A stretch of DNA of 64,000 nucleotides, from positions 762,522 to 826,521 of the forward strand of contig NZ_JABEKX010000001.1 of the NCBI RefSeq assembly GCF_013407595.1. The letters are read 5' to 3'. The stretch is from Lacticaseibacillus absianus. GTDB lineage: Bacteria > Bacillota > Bacilli > Lactobacillales > Lactobacillaceae. Shown here piece by piece: positions 8,793-19,711 of the stretch (positions are counted from its first letter, which is position 1; each line of letters starts with the position of its first letter). Under the pieces are notes generated by a model. It was given only the letters and a program-made list of their open reading frames with translations, made no database searches and was not told the origin of the DNA. The translations under genes and the position numbers were made by a program.

Positions 8793-9517
8793 GGCGCTGG
8801 GCGCTGATCATCGGCGCCAGCGGTGACATCGGGCGCACGGTGGCCCAGCAGCTGGCGGCTTCGGGGTGGTCGCTCGTGTTGCACTACCACGCGCACGGCG
8901 AGCGGGTGGCTGCTTTGATCGAGACCTGTCAAGCCGAGTACCCCGCCCAGGACTTTATGTCACTACAGTACGACCTGACCGATCCGGATCACCTCGATCA
9001 GGTCGTCTCGCAGCTGTTCGCGCTAGATGCAGTGGTCTTCGCCGCCGGCCAGACCGTGTATCACCTGTTCAAGGAGACGACGGTCACCGAGCTGACCGCA
9101 CTGATGCGCGTGCACCTGTTGACCCCGATGGCGCTTCTGACACGCCTGCAGGATAAGTTGGCCCGCAACGGCAGTGGGCGCGTCGTCTTCATCGGTTCGG
9201 TGTACGGCGGGAGTGGGAGCGCAATGGAGGTCGCCTACAGTACGGTCAAAGGTGGGCAGTCCGCCTTCGTGCACGCCTATGCCAAGGAGGTCGCGAGCCT
9301 CGGGATCACGGTCAACGTGATCGCCCCCGGGGCGGTGGCCACCAAGATGAACGCGATGTTCGATCCGGCGACACTGGCGGCGGTGCAGGCGGATATCCCC
9401 GCGGGTCGGTTTGCCGAACCGGCCGATATCGGGTATTATGTCCGCATGCTCCTCGACCCAGCGGCCGCTTATCTGACCGGTCAGACGTTATATGTCACCG
9501 GCGGATGGTTGCAGTGA
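8789..9517 (+). CDS. ymfI: Short-chain reductase YmfI-like (EF-P 5-aminopentanone reductase)
   Basis: Classical SDR of 242 residues with NAD(P)-binding GASGDIG at residues 9-15, a catalytic Ser in IGSVYGGSG, and YSTVK with Tyr near 150 and Lys near 154. It ends in the usual LTGQTLYVTGGW. In Bacillus, YmfI reduces the 5-aminopentanone group on elongation factor P. Here the same yfmF-yfmH-ymfI order is kept, which supports that role over generic 3-oxoacyl-ACP reductase. The start overlaps the yfmH stop (ATGA). Confidence 0.85.
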   Translation: MRRWALIIGASGDIGRTVAQQLAASGWSLVLHYHAHGERVAALIETCQAEYPAQDFMSLQYDLTDPDHLDQVVSQLFALDAVVFAAGQTVYHLFKETTVTELTALMRVHLLTPMALLTRLQDKLARNGSGRVVFIGSVYGGSGSAMEVAYSTVKGGQSAFVHAYAKEVASLGITVNVIAPGAVATKMNAMFDPATLAAVQADIPAGRFAEPADIGYYVRMLLDPAAAYLTGQTLYVTGGWLQ

Positions 9518-9586
9518 CTAGCTTGCGGTGTGCGACACGTGTTTTTTCGGCCTAACAATTTCTTAATTCATCAGTACTAGGATTCA

Positions 9587-9595
9587 TGCTATACT
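9587..9595 (+). promoter_or_regulatory. rodZ promoter, extended -10
   Basis: TGCTATACT with no good -35 at 16-18 bp. The 11-mer CATGCTATACT is repeated exactly ahead of ftsE and minJ. The surrounding 90 bp is A+T-rich for this genome. Confidence 0.6.
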
Positions 9596-9634
9596 GAAAA
9601 TGAACACAAAAAGACTAGCGGGTGAAGAAAACAA

Positions 9635-10534
9635 ATGGACGAAATTGGGCAAAAATTGCGGGCGGCCCGGCTTGAAAAAGGGTACACCCTAGACGACCTT
9701 CAGCAGATCACTAAGATCCAGAAGCGTTATTTGATCGCGATCGAAGAAGGCCGCTTCGATGCGCTTCCTGGCGATTTTTACGTGCGCGCTTTCATCAAGC
9801 AGTACGCAGAGACCGTGGGGCTCGATAGCGACTCGTTATTGATGCAATTCCAACAAGACATTCCGGACACTCAACCGCAAGAGTACGTCGAACAGTCGGT
9901 GGAGAACAAGACCCGCGCGACTCGGGCCGTGACCAACAGCCCGGCTAACAAATTGCGCAAGCACGGGTTCCAGATCGCCATCGTCGGGCTAGCCATCGTT
10001 CTGCTCGCTGGGGCCTACTTCCTGACGTGGAAGTACAACCAATCCCCGAAGCAGACCGTGCCGACAGACAACGCGACGGTCTCGATCTCCTCGACGAAGG
10101 ATGACAGTCGTAGCAGTTCGAAAAAGAGCGAATCCAGCAAACAGTCCAGTAAGCAGTCGTCGAGCTCGAGCAAAAAGGCGACGCTGAGCGTTGACGTCGC
10201 TGCGTCGAGCACCAGTGTGCAGACCGCAACGCTGAAGGATCTGCCGGCCACCGGCAACAAGGTCACGCTGACGGCGACCGATAGCGCGGCGTGGGTCGCG
10301 GTGCTCGTCAACGACGCGACGGTCTGGCAAGGGACACTGCAGCCCGGCGGGTCCCACACTTACGACCTGCCAGATGGCACGACGGCCTTCTCGGTCCGCT
10401 CCGGGAACATGCCGGTGACGACGATCAAGATCAATGATACGTTGGTGGACGCGACGAATGGAACGCGCATCGTGCGCACGATCCAGTTCACCGCAGACGC
10501 GACGCAGACAGAAAGTACAGGTGACAACGAGTGA
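9635..10534 (+). CDS. rodZ: RodZ-like cell-shape/HTH membrane protein
   Basis: A 299-residue bitopic protein of the RodZ/YmfM family that links the MreB/elongasome machinery to the membrane. The cytoplasmic N-terminal helix-turn-helix starts LRAARLEKGYTLDDLQQ and ends with FYVRAFIKQYAE. One transmembrane helix lies at about 112-134 (IAIVGLAIVLLAGAYFL). A Ser/Lys-rich linker (about 150-185) and a beta-rich extracytoplasmic domain (DUF4115-like) follow. Own promoter, then overlapping pgsA by four bases, as in many lactobacilli. Confidence 0.9.
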   Translation: MDEIGQKLRAARLEKGYTLDDLQQITKIQKRYLIAIEEGRFDALPGDFYVRAFIKQYAETVGLDSDSLLMQFQQDIPDTQPQEYVEQSVENKTRATRAVTNSPANKLRKHGFQIAIVGLAIVLLAGAYFLTWKYNQSPKQTVPTDNATVSISSTKDDSRSSSKKSESSKQSSKQSSSSSKKATLSVDVAASSTSVQTATLKDLPATGNKVTLTATDSAAWVAVLVNDATVWQGTLQPGGSHTYDLPDGTTAFSVRSGNMPVTTIKINDTLVDATNGTRIVRTIQFTADATQTESTGDNE

Positions 10535-11106
10535 ATTTGCCCAACAAGCTGACGATGGTGCGGATGATCCTGATCCCCGTCTTCACGCTTTTGCTTGTGT
10601 TGGATTGGCCAACCGGTGCCGTGACTCTCGGGAGCACGGCGATCCCATGGAGCTGGGTGGTCGGCACGATCATCTTCGTCGGGGCCTCTTTGACAGACTT
10701 TGCGGACGGTCAGATCGCACGGCGCAACCACTTGGTGACCAACTTCGGCAAATTCGCGGACCCGCTGGCGGATAAACTGCTGGTGATGACGGCCTTCATC
10801 TTCCTGACCGCGCGCGGGACCGTACCGGCGTGGGGCACAGCCATCATCCTGTGGCGGGAGCTCGCTGTGACTGGCCTGCGCCTGTTGCTCGCCAACGGGG
10901 GTGAGGTGATGGCCGCCGCGTGGCCGGGCAAGATCAAGACGGCGACGCAGATGTTTGCCATCATCTTTTTGATGATGAGTGACTTTGGCCTCACGGTGCC
11001 GATCGGCCTGACCCTGTTTTATATCGCGGTGTTCTTCACCCTGTATTCGGGGATCGAGTATTTCTACAAGAACCGCGGCGTTTTCGCCGATTCGTTCGGC
11101 AACTGA
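10531..11106 (+). CDS. pgsA: CDP-diacylglycerol--glycerol-3-phosphate 3-phosphatidyltransferase
   Basis: Integral membrane enzyme of 191 residues that makes phosphatidylglycerol phosphate, the committed step to phosphatidylglycerol and cardiolipin. The CDP-alcohol phosphotransferase signature DG-x2-AR-x8-G-x3-D-x3-D is complete between residues 60 and 83 (DGQIARRN then GKFADPLADK). Several hydrophobic helices surround it. Translation starts at GTG 10531 inside the last codons of rodZ (GAGTGA), so the two are coupled. A good terminator follows. Confidence 0.94.
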   Translation: MNLPNKLTMVRMILIPVFTLLLVLDWPTGAVTLGSTAIPWSWVVGTIIFVGASLTDFADGQIARRNHLVTNFGKFADPLADKLLVMTAFIFLTARGTVPAWGTAIILWRELAVTGLRLLLANGGEVMAAAWPGKIKTATQMFAIIFLMMSDFGLTVPIGLTLFYIAVFFTLYSGIEYFYKNRGVFADSFGN

Positions 11107-11118
11107 ATCAAGACAATC

Positions 11119-11145
11119 GGGGTGCACGACTGGGCACCCTTTTTT
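11119..11145 (+). terminator. Terminator after pgsA
   Basis: Stem GGGTGC/GCACCC closed over about 7 nt, followed by six T. Confidence 0.8.
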
Positions 11146-11266
11146 GATGCGCCGGGGCTCATCGCGCCCGTCCGGGGGCTGCTCGGCGGAGGGGGCCACC
11201 GTTTTCACCGGTGCGGGCAGGTGGTAAACTGGGGCGGTAACGTAATCTAATGATGGGGTGACCAAA

Positions 11267-12520
11267 ATGCAAGCAGAACTGATCGCGGTAGGCACAGAGC
11301 TCCTGTTAGGCCAGATCGTCAACACGAACGCCAGCTTCCTTGCGCGCCAGCTGGCCGACCTGGGCATCGACAGCTTGAATCAGCAGGTCGTTGGCGATAA
11401 CGCGGCGCGATTGGACGCTGCGATCGCACAAGCGGCATCGCGTGCGGACCTGATCGTCTTGATCGGCGGGCTCGGCCCGACGGCAGACGATCTGTCCAAG
11501 CAAGTGCTCGCCGCCCACCTTGGGGTACCGTTGGCGACGGATGATGCTGCTTTGGCGAAGTTGGCTGCTTACGCCGACCAGTGGCAGCGGCCGTTGACGC
11601 CGAACAACCGGGTCCAGGCGATGTATCCGGCCGGCGCAACGGTGCTGCCGAACGCGGTCGGTCTGGCGGTCGGCGCGGTGAGTCGCGTCGGCGCACGCCG
11701 TTACGTGTTGCTCCCGGGGCCGCCGAAGGAGTTCGAGCCGATGGTGCTGACCCAGTTGGTCCCGCTGCTGATGCAGGCGTTGGGTCAACATGACGTGTTG
11801 CAGAGCCGGGTCTTGCGCTTCTTCGGGATCGGTGAGTCGCAGCTGGTCACCGAGCTTGCGGATCTGATCGCGGCGCAGACCAACCCGACGCTGGCGACGT
11901 ACATCAAAGACCAGGAAGTCACGCTGCGCCTGACTGCGCGGGCGGCGAGCGCCGCGGCCGCAGACGCGTTGATCGATCCGGTCGAGGCGCGCGTTCAAGC
12001 ACGGGTCGGTCAATACTTCTACGGCTACGGGGACGAGAATAGCCTGGCCCAGGAAGTGGTCGCCGCGCTGGCGGCGCAAGGCTTGCAGCTGACGGCGGCG
12101 GAAAGCTTGACTGCCGGCGCCTTACAGGCCAGTCTGGGCACCGTCCCGGGCGTTTCGGCGTGGTTTCAAGGCGGGTTCGTCACCTACGCGAATGCGACCA
12201 AGGCGAGCATGCTGGGGTTGGATCAGGCGGTGATCGATGCCGATGGGGCGGTCAGCGAAGCGACGGCTAAGGCGATGGCAGCCGGCGCGTTGCGCCAAGT
12301 CGACGCCGATATCGCCGTTAGTTTGACCGGCGTGGCCGGACCGGGTCCCAACGAGGGCCAGCCGGCCGGGACGACTTGGGTGGGGCTGGCACAGCGCGGT
12401 CAGGCCCCGACGGCGACGCTGTACCACTTCCCCGGGGACCGGCAGGCCGTCCGCAACCGGGCGGTGAAGACCGGTTTGTTCACGGTGTTGCGGGCCTTGC
12501 AGGCAGCTGCTGTCCAATGA
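11267..12520 (+). CDS. cinA: CinA-like competence/damage-inducible protein
   Basis: A 417-residue two-domain protein. The N-terminal MoaB/MogA-like domain begins MQAELIAVGTELLLGQIVNTN and contains IGGLGPTADD. The C-terminal CinA domain (from about 260) has TAAESLTAG and SLTGVAGPGP, the family's nicotinamide-nucleotide amidase signature. The family recycles NMN and/or ADP-ribose derivatives. It sits directly before recA, with which it is co-induced in streptococcal competence. ATG 11267 is preferred; GTG at 11258 is the alternative, and the ribosome binding site (GGGGTG) is weak for both. Confidence 0.9.
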   Translation: MQAELIAVGTELLLGQIVNTNASFLARQLADLGIDSLNQQVVGDNAARLDAAIAQAASRADLIVLIGGLGPTADDLSKQVLAAHLGVPLATDDAALAKLAAYADQWQRPLTPNNRVQAMYPAGATVLPNAVGLAVGAVSRVGARRYVLLPGPPKEFEPMVLTQLVPLLMQALGQHDVLQSRVLRFFGIGESQLVTELADLIAAQTNPTLATYIKDQEVTLRLTARAASAAAADALIDPVEARVQARVGQYFYGYGDENSLAQEVVAALAAQGLQLTAAESLTAGALQASLGTVPGVSAWFQGGFVTYANATKASMLGLDQAVIDADGAVSEATAKAMAAGALRQVDADIAVSLTGVAGPGPNEGQPAGTTWVGLAQRGQAPTATLYHFPGDRQAVRNRAVKTGLFTVLRALQAAAVQ

Positions 12521-12532
12521 GAACGTTTGTTC
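12521..12532 (+). promoter_or_regulatory. SOS box (LexA operator) of recA
   Basis: GAACGTTTGTTC fits the Gram-positive LexA consensus GAAC-N4-GTTC exactly. It begins one base after the cinA stop codon and ends 9 bp before the recA -35. LexA itself is encoded at 41577. Confidence 0.85.
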
Positions 12533-12541
12533 GATTTTTGC

Positions 12542-12570
12542 TTGCACTTCCCGCCGCGCTCTTGTACACT
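12542..12570 (+). promoter_or_regulatory. recA promoter
   Basis: TTGCAC (12542-12547), 17-bp spacer, TACACT (12565-12570), immediately downstream of the SOS box. Confidence 0.75.
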
Positions 12571-12603
12571 AGTCGTTAGACAAACCTGATTGGAGGGTTC
12601 TTT

Positions 12604-13680
12604 GTGGCAAAAGATGAACGACAAGCAGCGCTCGACGCTGCCTTAAAGAAGATCGAAAAGAACTTTGGGAAAGGGTCCATCATGCGCATGGGCGACAAGG
12701 TCGACACGCGCATCTCGACGATCTCCAGCGGTTCCCTGGCGCTTGATAACGCCTTAGGGGTCGGCGGCTTCCCGCGGGGGCGGATCGTCGAGATCTACGG
12801 CCCAGAAAGTTCTGGTAAGACGACGATCGCCCTGCATGCCGTTGCCGAAGTGCAAAAGGCCGGCGGGACTGCGGCCTACATCGATGCCGAAAACGCGATG
12901 GACCCGAAGTATGCGTCATCTCTGGGGGTCAACATCGATGAGCTCTTGTTGTCTCAACCGGACACCGGTGAGCAAGGCCTGGAGATCGCCGATGCACTGG
13001 TCACCTCTGGGGCTGTGGATATCGTCGTGGTCGACTCCGTGGCCGCCCTGGTCCCACGCGCCGAGATCGAAGGCGAGATGGGGGACGCGCACGTTGGCTT
13101 GCAAGCCCGCTTGATGAGTCAGGCGCTGCGTAAGCTGAGCGGTTCGATCAACAAGACGAAGACGATCGCGCTGTTCATCAACCAGATCCGTGAAAAAGTC
13201 GGCATCATGTTCGGAAACCCGGAGACGACGCCTGGTGGGCGCGCGCTGAAGTTCTACGCGACGATCCGCCTGGAGGTGCGGCGCGCCGAGCAGATCAAAG
13301 ACGGCACCAACGTGATCGGGAACCGCACCAAGATCAAAGTGGTCAAGAACAAGGTCGCCCCGCCGTTCAAGGTCGCCGAAGTCGACATCATGTACGGTAA
13401 GGGGATCTCGCAGACCGGTGAGATCATCGACATGGGGGTCGAACAAGACATCGTCGACAAGTCCGGCTCCTGGTACGGCTACGGTGAAGAGCGGATCGGG
13501 CAGGGGCGTGAGAACGCGAAGACCTACCTGGATGAGCACCCAGACATGAAGGCGGAGATCCGCCAGAAGGTCCGCGTTGCGTACGGGATGGATGAGGCGA
13601 ACGAAGAAGCGGCAGAAGGCCCAGACGGGGCCGCGAAGGCCGCGGACGAGACAGATATTTTTGGTGGCGACGACAAATAA
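12604..13680 (+). CDS. recA: Recombinase RecA
   Basis: Strand-exchange protein of 358 residues that also stimulates LexA self-cleavage. It has Walker [10 protein letters not shown] near residue 66, Walker [13 protein letters not shown], loop L1/L2 region ([23 protein letters not shown]) and an acidic C-terminal tail (DIFGGDDK). Length is normal for the family. Translation starts at GTG ([11 protein letters not shown]) after GGAGGG. It has its own SOS-controlled promoter and a perfect terminator. Confidence 0.98.
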   Translation: MAKDERQAALDAALKKIEKNFGKGSIMRMGDKVDTRISTISSGSLALDNALGVGGFPRGRIVEIYGPESSGKTTIALHAVAEVQKAGGTAAYIDAENAMDPKYASSLGVNIDELLLSQPDTGEQGLEIADALVTSGAVDIVVVDSVAALVPRAEIEGEMGDAHVGLQARLMSQALRKLSGSINKTKTIALFINQIREKVGIMFGNPETTPGGRALKFYATIRLEVRRAEQIKDGTNVIGNRTKIKVVKNKVAPPFKVAEVDIMYGKGISQTGEIIDMGVEQDIVDKSGSWYGYGEERIGQGRENAKTYLDEHPDMKAEIRQKVRVAYGMDEANEEAAEGPDGAAKAADETDIFGGDDK

Positions 13681-13690
13681 CGCCACACGA

Positions 13691-13720
13691 AGAGGCGCTG
13701 CCCTAGGGCAGCGCCTCTTT
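13691..13720 (+). terminator. Terminator after recA
   Basis: Perfect 13-bp stem AGAGGCGCTGCCC/GGGCAGCGCCTCT with a two-base TA between the arms, followed by TT only. Confidence 0.75.
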
Positions 13721-13728
13721 GCGTCTGG

Positions 13729-13757
13729 TTGACACGTGTTCAGTCAACCGCTACAAT
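13729..13757 (+). promoter_or_regulatory. rny promoter with inverted repeat over the -35
   Basis: TTGACA (13729-13734), 17-bp spacer, TACAAT (13752-13757). A perfect 7-bp inverted repeat GGTTGAC (13727-13733) / GTCAACC (13743-13749) covers the -35. Confidence 0.8.
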
Positions 13758-13841
13758 CAATTAGTGTACGTTTAACCAAAAAAATACGGCATCAATGCAT
13801 GTGATTGATTAACATCGCTTAGATGATGCGGAGGTGATAAG

Positions 13842-15410
<1,569 letters not shown>

Positions 15411-15448
15411 GCGGTTGAGCCAGACTGAGGTTTGGCCAGCGCCCACAC

Positions 15449-15491
15449 GGCCCCCAGCCACCCCGCACTTAGGGTGGCTGGGGGCCGTTTT
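15449..15491 (+). terminator. Terminator after rny
   Basis: Perfect 15-bp stem GGCCCCCAGCCACCC/GGGTGGCTGGGGGCC with an 8-nt loop, followed by GTTTT. Confidence 0.85.
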
Positions 15492-15655
15492 GATGCGGTG
15501 GACGGTGTCTGGCCGAACGTCGTGTGGATGGGTAGGCAGGCGCTGCACAGGCGGCGCTTGGTGGCGCCTTGTTCCGGGCTCGTGGGGTCACCCCGATGAG
15601 CCGTTGAGGGGGTCTGGACGCTTGGGGGCCCGGCGGACGCGCGACCATGAACGGG
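15492..15655. other. Non-coding gap between the rny terminator and the kup promoter
   Basis: High-GC sequence with only a short GGCGC/GCGCC hairpin. No gene and no recognisable riboswitch was found; the next promoter is at 15656. Confidence 0.5.
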
Positions 15656-15684
15656 TTGACGCGCCAGTCTGAAGCGGCTATCAT
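15656..15684 (+). promoter_or_regulatory. kup promoter
   Basis: TTGACG (15656-15661), 17-bp spacer, TATCAT (15679-15684). The transcript leader would be only about 35 nt, too short for a c-di-AMP riboswitch. Confidence 0.75.
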
Positions 15685-15727
15685 GACGTCACGTGAGGCG
15701 CATGAGCGCTCGGAGAGGGGAATTGAG

Positions 15728-17740
15728 ATGACGCCGAAGAAAAAGGTGACCTTGGCGGGCTTATTGATCACGCTGGGGATCGTTTATGGTGATATCGGGA
15801 CCTCACCGCTGTACGTGATGAACGCGGTGATCGCTGATGCAGGATCGGTCCACGCATTATCACCGGAATACATTATCGGGTCGATCTCACTGATCTTTTG
15901 GACCCTGATGCTCCTGACCACGATCAAGTACGTGATCCTAGCGATGCGCGCCGATAACAACGGCGAGGGCGGGATTTTCGCGCTGTACGCCTTGGTGCGC
16001 AAGCGCGGGGCGTGGCTGGCCACGCCGGCCTTGATCGGCGGCGCGGCGCTTTTGGCCGACGGGACGCTGACGCCAGCCGTCACGGTCACGAGCGCCGTTG
16101 AAGGGCTGAAGAACCAGACTTTTGGCCCGTTTCAGTTCAGCGGCTCGCAGATGGTGGTACTGGTGATCACCACCGTGGTGCTGTTAGCGCTGTTTTTGAT
16201 CCAGCGCTTCGGGACGGCGAAGATCGGCAATGCGTTTGGCCCGATCATGCTGGTCTGGTTTGGCTTCCTCGGGGTCGTCGGCCTGATGCACCTGGGGAGC
16301 CACCTCGAGATCCTCAAAGCGCTGTCGCCGGCCTACGCGGTCAAGATCCTGTTCAGTCCAGCGAACAAGGTCGGGATTTTCCTGCTCGGGAGCATCTTCT
16401 TGGCGACGACCGGGGCGGAGGCCCTGTATTCGGATATGGGCCATGTTGGCAAGTTCAACATCTACCTGACCTGGCCATTCGTGTACGCGATGCTGATGCT
16501 GAACTACTTCGGGCAAGGGGCGTGGTTACTCAACCACTACCAGGACGCGGCGTACGCCGGCGTCGAGACCCTCAACCCGTTTTACGAAATGCTGGGGAGC
16601 GGCTTGCGGCCGGTGGCGATCCTTCTGGCGACAATGGCGGCGATCATCGCCTCACAGGCGCTGATCACCGGATCGTACACGCTGGTGCATGAGGCGATCA
16701 GCCTGAAGTTCCTGCCGCGCATGGCGATCACGCACCCGTCGTCGCACCGCAGCCAGATCTACATCGCTGGGATCAACTGGTTCTTGTGTCTGGTCACCCT
16801 GAGCGTGGTCTGGTTCTTCCGCACCTCTAAGGCGATGGAAGCCGCTTACGGACTTGCGATCACGGTCACGATGCTGATGACGACGCTACTCCTCTTCGAG
16901 TTCCTGTCGTTGCACGGGTCGCGCCTGCGGGCGGGCCTAGTCGCTGGGTTCTTCGGCGTGATCGAGAGCATTTTTCTCCTGGCCAGTCTGACGAAGTTCC
17001 TGCACGGCGGCTACATCACGTTGGTCATCATGCTGTTGATCCTTGCGCTGATGGTGGTCTGGTACTTCGGCAATAAGATCCGCGAGCGTTACCAGGACCA
17101 AAGCGAGTATGTCACGCTGACAGATTATATCGGTCAGCTCGGGCACTTAGCGCAAGACGAGCGGATCCCGCTGTACACGACGAACCTGGTCTACCTGACC
17201 AAGGTCAAGCCTGGCTACCGGGTCAAGCGCACGACGCTGTACTCGATCCTCGACAAACAGCCGAAACGAGCGAACGTGTACTGGTTCGTCACGATGAATG
17301 AGACGGATCAGCCCTATGAGATGCGCTACACGGTCGATATGATGAAGACCCGCAATGTGATCAGCGTGCAGATCTACCTAGGCTTCCGGTGCTCGCAGCA
17401 CGTCAATGTCTACATCCGCAAGATCATCAACGACTTGATGGTGGCCAAGGCGATCGACCCGCAGACCCCGCAGTACACGACGGTCCATGATCGGACGGTC
17501 GGTGATTTTAAGTTCGTCATCATCCGCGAGCGGTCGCAGGGGATGCCGACCGAGACGATCCCCGCGTTGCAGCGGCATCTGATCGGCGGGCGCCTGTGGC
17601 TCCAAAACGTGACGACCAGCCCCGCCAACTGGTATGGGTTGGCTTTCAGCGACGTGGTCGAGGAGACGGTCCCGCTGTTCATTCACCAGCCGCGGCCAGT
17701 CTTTTTCACGGCCCACGAGATCTTGAACCAGAAGAAGTGA
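15728..17740 (+). CDS. kup: KUP-family potassium uptake permease
   Basis: K+/H+ symporter of 670 residues. The N-terminal signature [16 protein letters not shown] and the pore-region motif [15 protein letters not shown] are typical of KUP. About twelve membrane helices run to residue 470, followed by a soluble C-terminal domain. ATG 15728 follows GGAGAGGGG at a suitable distance; the frame extends upstream to 15647 but that part overlaps the promoter. It is monocistronic and ends about 20 bp before the convergent yigZ. Confidence 0.94.
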   Translation: MTPKKKVTLAGLLITLGIVYGDIGTSPLYVMNAVIADAGSVHALSPEYIIGSISLIFWTLMLLTTIKYVILAMRADNNGEGGIFALYALVRKRGAWLATPALIGGAALLADGTLTPAVTVTSAVEGLKNQTFGPFQFSGSQMVVLVITTVVLLALFLIQRFGTAKIGNAFGPIMLVWFGFLGVVGLMHLGSHLEILKALSPAYAVKILFSPANKVGIFLLGSIFLATTGAEALYSDMGHVGKFNIYLTWPFVYAMLMLNYFGQGAWLLNHYQDAAYAGVETLNPFYEMLGSGLRPVAILLATMAAIIASQALITGSYTLVHEAISLKFLPRMAITHPSSHRSQIYIAGINWFLCLVTLSVVWFFRTSKAMEAAYGLAITVTMLMTTLLLFEFLSLHGSRLRAGLVAGFFGVIESIFLLASLTKFLHGGYITLVIMLLILALMVVWYFGNKIRERYQDQSEYVTLTDYIGQLGHLAQDERIPLYTTNLVYLTKVKPGYRVKRTTLYSILDKQPKRANVYWFVTMNETDQPYEMRYTVDMMKTRNVISVQIYLGFRCSQHVNVYIRKIINDLMVAKAIDPQTPQYTTVHDRTVGDFKFVIIRERSQGMPTETIPALQRHLIGGRLWLQNVTTSPANWYGLAFSDVVEETVPLFIHQPRPVFFTAHEILNQKK

Positions 17741-17759
17741 GGGCGCCTGTTTGGCGTGC

Positions 17760-18404
17760 TTAGTCGGCGGTGATCGGCACCTCGACATCGCGCAGGGCCC
17801 CGCGGACCGGGACCGCCTGGCCGTGCGTCAGGTCGACCAAGGCTGCAGTCGTGGTGGCGACGGTCGCCTCGGGGACGTACAGGGTCAGCGTGACGGCTTC
17901 GGCGTAGACCGTGTCGGCAACCGGCAGGTCCGCCTGGGTCAGCCAGTGCTGAACGGGGCCAAGCAGCGGGTAAGCTAACGTCAGCTGCAGCTCACGTTGG
18001 CGCTCACGCTGCACGATCCCGACGGCGTGCACGGCGGCCTGCACGCTGTTGGCGTAGGCGCGGATCAGGCCACCGGCGCCCAGTTTGATGCCGCCGAAGT
18101 ACCGGGTCGTCACGGCGATGACGTCGTGCAGGCCCATTTGCTGAAGGGTCTGGAGCATCGGCACCCCCGCGGTCCCGCTAGGTTCGCCGTCGTCACTGGC
18201 GCGCTGGATCTCATCGTGGTCGCCCAGCAGGTAGGCGGGGACGTTGTGCGACGCTTTGTAGTGGTGCTTTTTGACCTGGTCGATCACCGCTTGTGCGTCT
18301 TCGGGGCTGGCGATGCGCGCCAAGTGGCAGATGAAGCGGGATTTCTTGATCACCAGCTCGTGATCGCCGGCTTGTTGAATGGTGCGGTATGGGGTGGCAG
18401 GCAT
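17760..18404 (-). CDS. yigZ: YigZ/IMPACT family protein
   Basis: A 214-residue member of the YigZ/YvyE/IMPACT family, with the conserved block ASDDGEPSGTAGVPML in the N-terminal domain and RYFGGIKLGAGGLIRAY about 25 residues later. The C-terminal half carries a ferredoxin-like domain. The biochemical role is unsettled in bacteria; eukaryotic IMPACT binds GCN1. The start MPATPYRT at 18404 is taken because AAGGAGATT precedes it. It is divergent from comFA, with starts 29 bp apart, the usual Firmicute arrangement. Confidence 0.9.
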   Translation of the reverse strand: MPATPYRTIQQAGDHELVIKKSRFICHLARIASPEDAQAVIDQVKKHHYKASHNVPAYLLGDHDEIQRASDDGEPSGTAGVPMLQTLQQMGLHDVIAVTTRYFGGIKLGAGGLIRAYANSVQAAVHAVGIVQRERQRELQLTLAYPLLGPVQHWLTQADLPVADTVYAEAVTLTLYVPEATVATTTAALVDLTHGQAVPVRGALRDVEVPITAD

Positions 18405-18433
18405 TGCGTAATCTCCTTGTGAGGTGAGCAAAA

Positions 18434-19711
18434 ATGATGATCAGCGGGATGCAACTGACGGCGCGTGAATGCGCCAAGGTCGCGGCTACCACTAGTTTAG
18501 CACAGGCGACCGCCGTTCCGGCGGTCCAGCGCGTCGCCGGGCGCTGGCAGTGTCAGCGCTGCGGCCAGCGGCGCTTTGGCCCCTTGGCAGACGGCCGCGC
18601 GTACTGCGTCAGCTGCGTGGGCATGAGTCGGGTGGAGACCGGCAGTCAGCTCTGGCGCTTTCCCCACACGCCTGCGCCACTGGGCGGCCCGCTGACTTGG
18701 CGGGGGACGTTGACTCCGGCGCAGGCCCGCGCAGCACAAGCCGCTTTGGCGTCCGTGGCGGCCGGTCGCGACCACCTGTTCTGGGCGGTGACCGGTGCCG
18801 GTAAGACCGAGATGCTGTTCCCTTTGATCGCCCAGTGTCTGGGGCAGCACCAGCGCGTGGCCTGGGTCACGCCGCGCATCGATGTGGTCTTGGAGCTGGC
18901 GCCGCGGCTACAGGCAGCGTTCATCGGTACGCCGGTCGCGATCGGTTACGGTGGGCGCCCCTGGCCGATGCGCGATGCACCGCTGACGGTCGCAACGACA
19001 CACCAGATGCTGCGCTACTACCGGCACTTCGACCTGATGATCATCGATGAGGTCGATGCCTTCCCGTTCTCGCAGACACCGATGTTGGCCTACGCCTGCA
19101 CGCAGGCCGCGCGCGGCGTGACCGTGTTTCTCAGTGCGACGCCGCCGGATGCGCTACGGCGCGCAGCCCGAGCTGGGCGGATCGGCAGTTCGATGCTCTC
19201 GCGCCGGTTTCACGGCCAGCCACTGCCGGTGCCGGTGATGCGCCTGATGAAGCTGACCCGGGTCCCGGACCAATTGCCGCTTGTCGCCGCGCGCTGGCTT
19301 GCGGCGCAGCACCGGGCGGGGCGCGTCAGCCTCTTGTTCGTCCCGGATACGCGCTGGGTCGTGCCGCTGAGTCAAGCTGTGCAGCGCCTTGGGCTGCGCG
19401 CCAGTGGGGTGCACGCCCGCGATCCAGCCCGGCTGGGGAAGGTGCAGGCCTTTCGCCAGGGCCAGTTGGACTGTCTGGTCACGACGACGATCCTCGAGCG
19501 TGGGGTGACGATCCCGCACTGTGCAGTGCTCGTGTTGGCCGCCGACGACCGGCAGTTCGACCGCGCCGCGCTGGTGCAGATGGCGGGGCGGGCAGGGCGC
19601 GCCAGTGACAGCCCAGACGACCCGGTGTGGTTCGTCGCCGCGCATTTCTCCTTGGCGATCGCGCAGGCGCTGACGGAGATCCGGGGCATGAATCGGCGGG
19701 GGTGGCGATGA
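18434..19711 (+). CDS. comFA: ComFA, DNA-uptake helicase/translocase
   Basis: ATP-dependent DEAD-like helicase of 425 residues that pulls single-stranded DNA inward during transformation. An N-terminal four-Cys zinc site CQRC (40-43) and CVSC (58-61) is followed by Walker A AVTGAGKTEM near 120, the DEVD box near 204, a LSATPP motif III, and the helicase C domain ending VQMAGRAGRA. All key residues are intact, so the gene is not decayed. GAGGTG precedes the ATG. It overlaps comFC by four bases. No com-box-like promoter was recognised. Confidence 0.93.
   Translation: MMISGMQLTARECAKVAATTSLAQATAVPAVQRVAGRWQCQRCGQRRFGPLADGRAYCVSCVGMSRVETGSQLWRFPHTPAPLGGPLTWRGTLTPAQARAAQAALASVAAGRDHLFWAVTGAGKTEMLFPLIAQCLGQHQRVAWVTPRIDVVLELAPRLQAAFIGTPVAIGYGGRPWPMRDAPLTVATTHQMLRYYRHFDLMIIDEVDAFPFSQTPMLAYACTQAARGVTVFLSATPPDALRRAARAGRIGSSMLSRRFHGQPLPVPVMRLMKLTRVPDQLPLVAARWLAAQHRAGRVSLLFVPDTRWVVPLSQAVQRLGLRASGVHARDPARLGKVQAFRQGQLDCLVTTTILERGVTIPHCAVLVLAADDRQFDRAALVQMAGRAGRASDSPDDPVWFVAAHFSLAIAQALTEIRGMNRRGWR

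Noticed and set aside
15492-15727. c-di-AMP (ydaO) riboswitch upstream of kup
   Set aside because: Potassium permease genes often have one, but the conserved ydaO core is not visible and the promoter at 15656-15684 leaves only a 35-nt leader.
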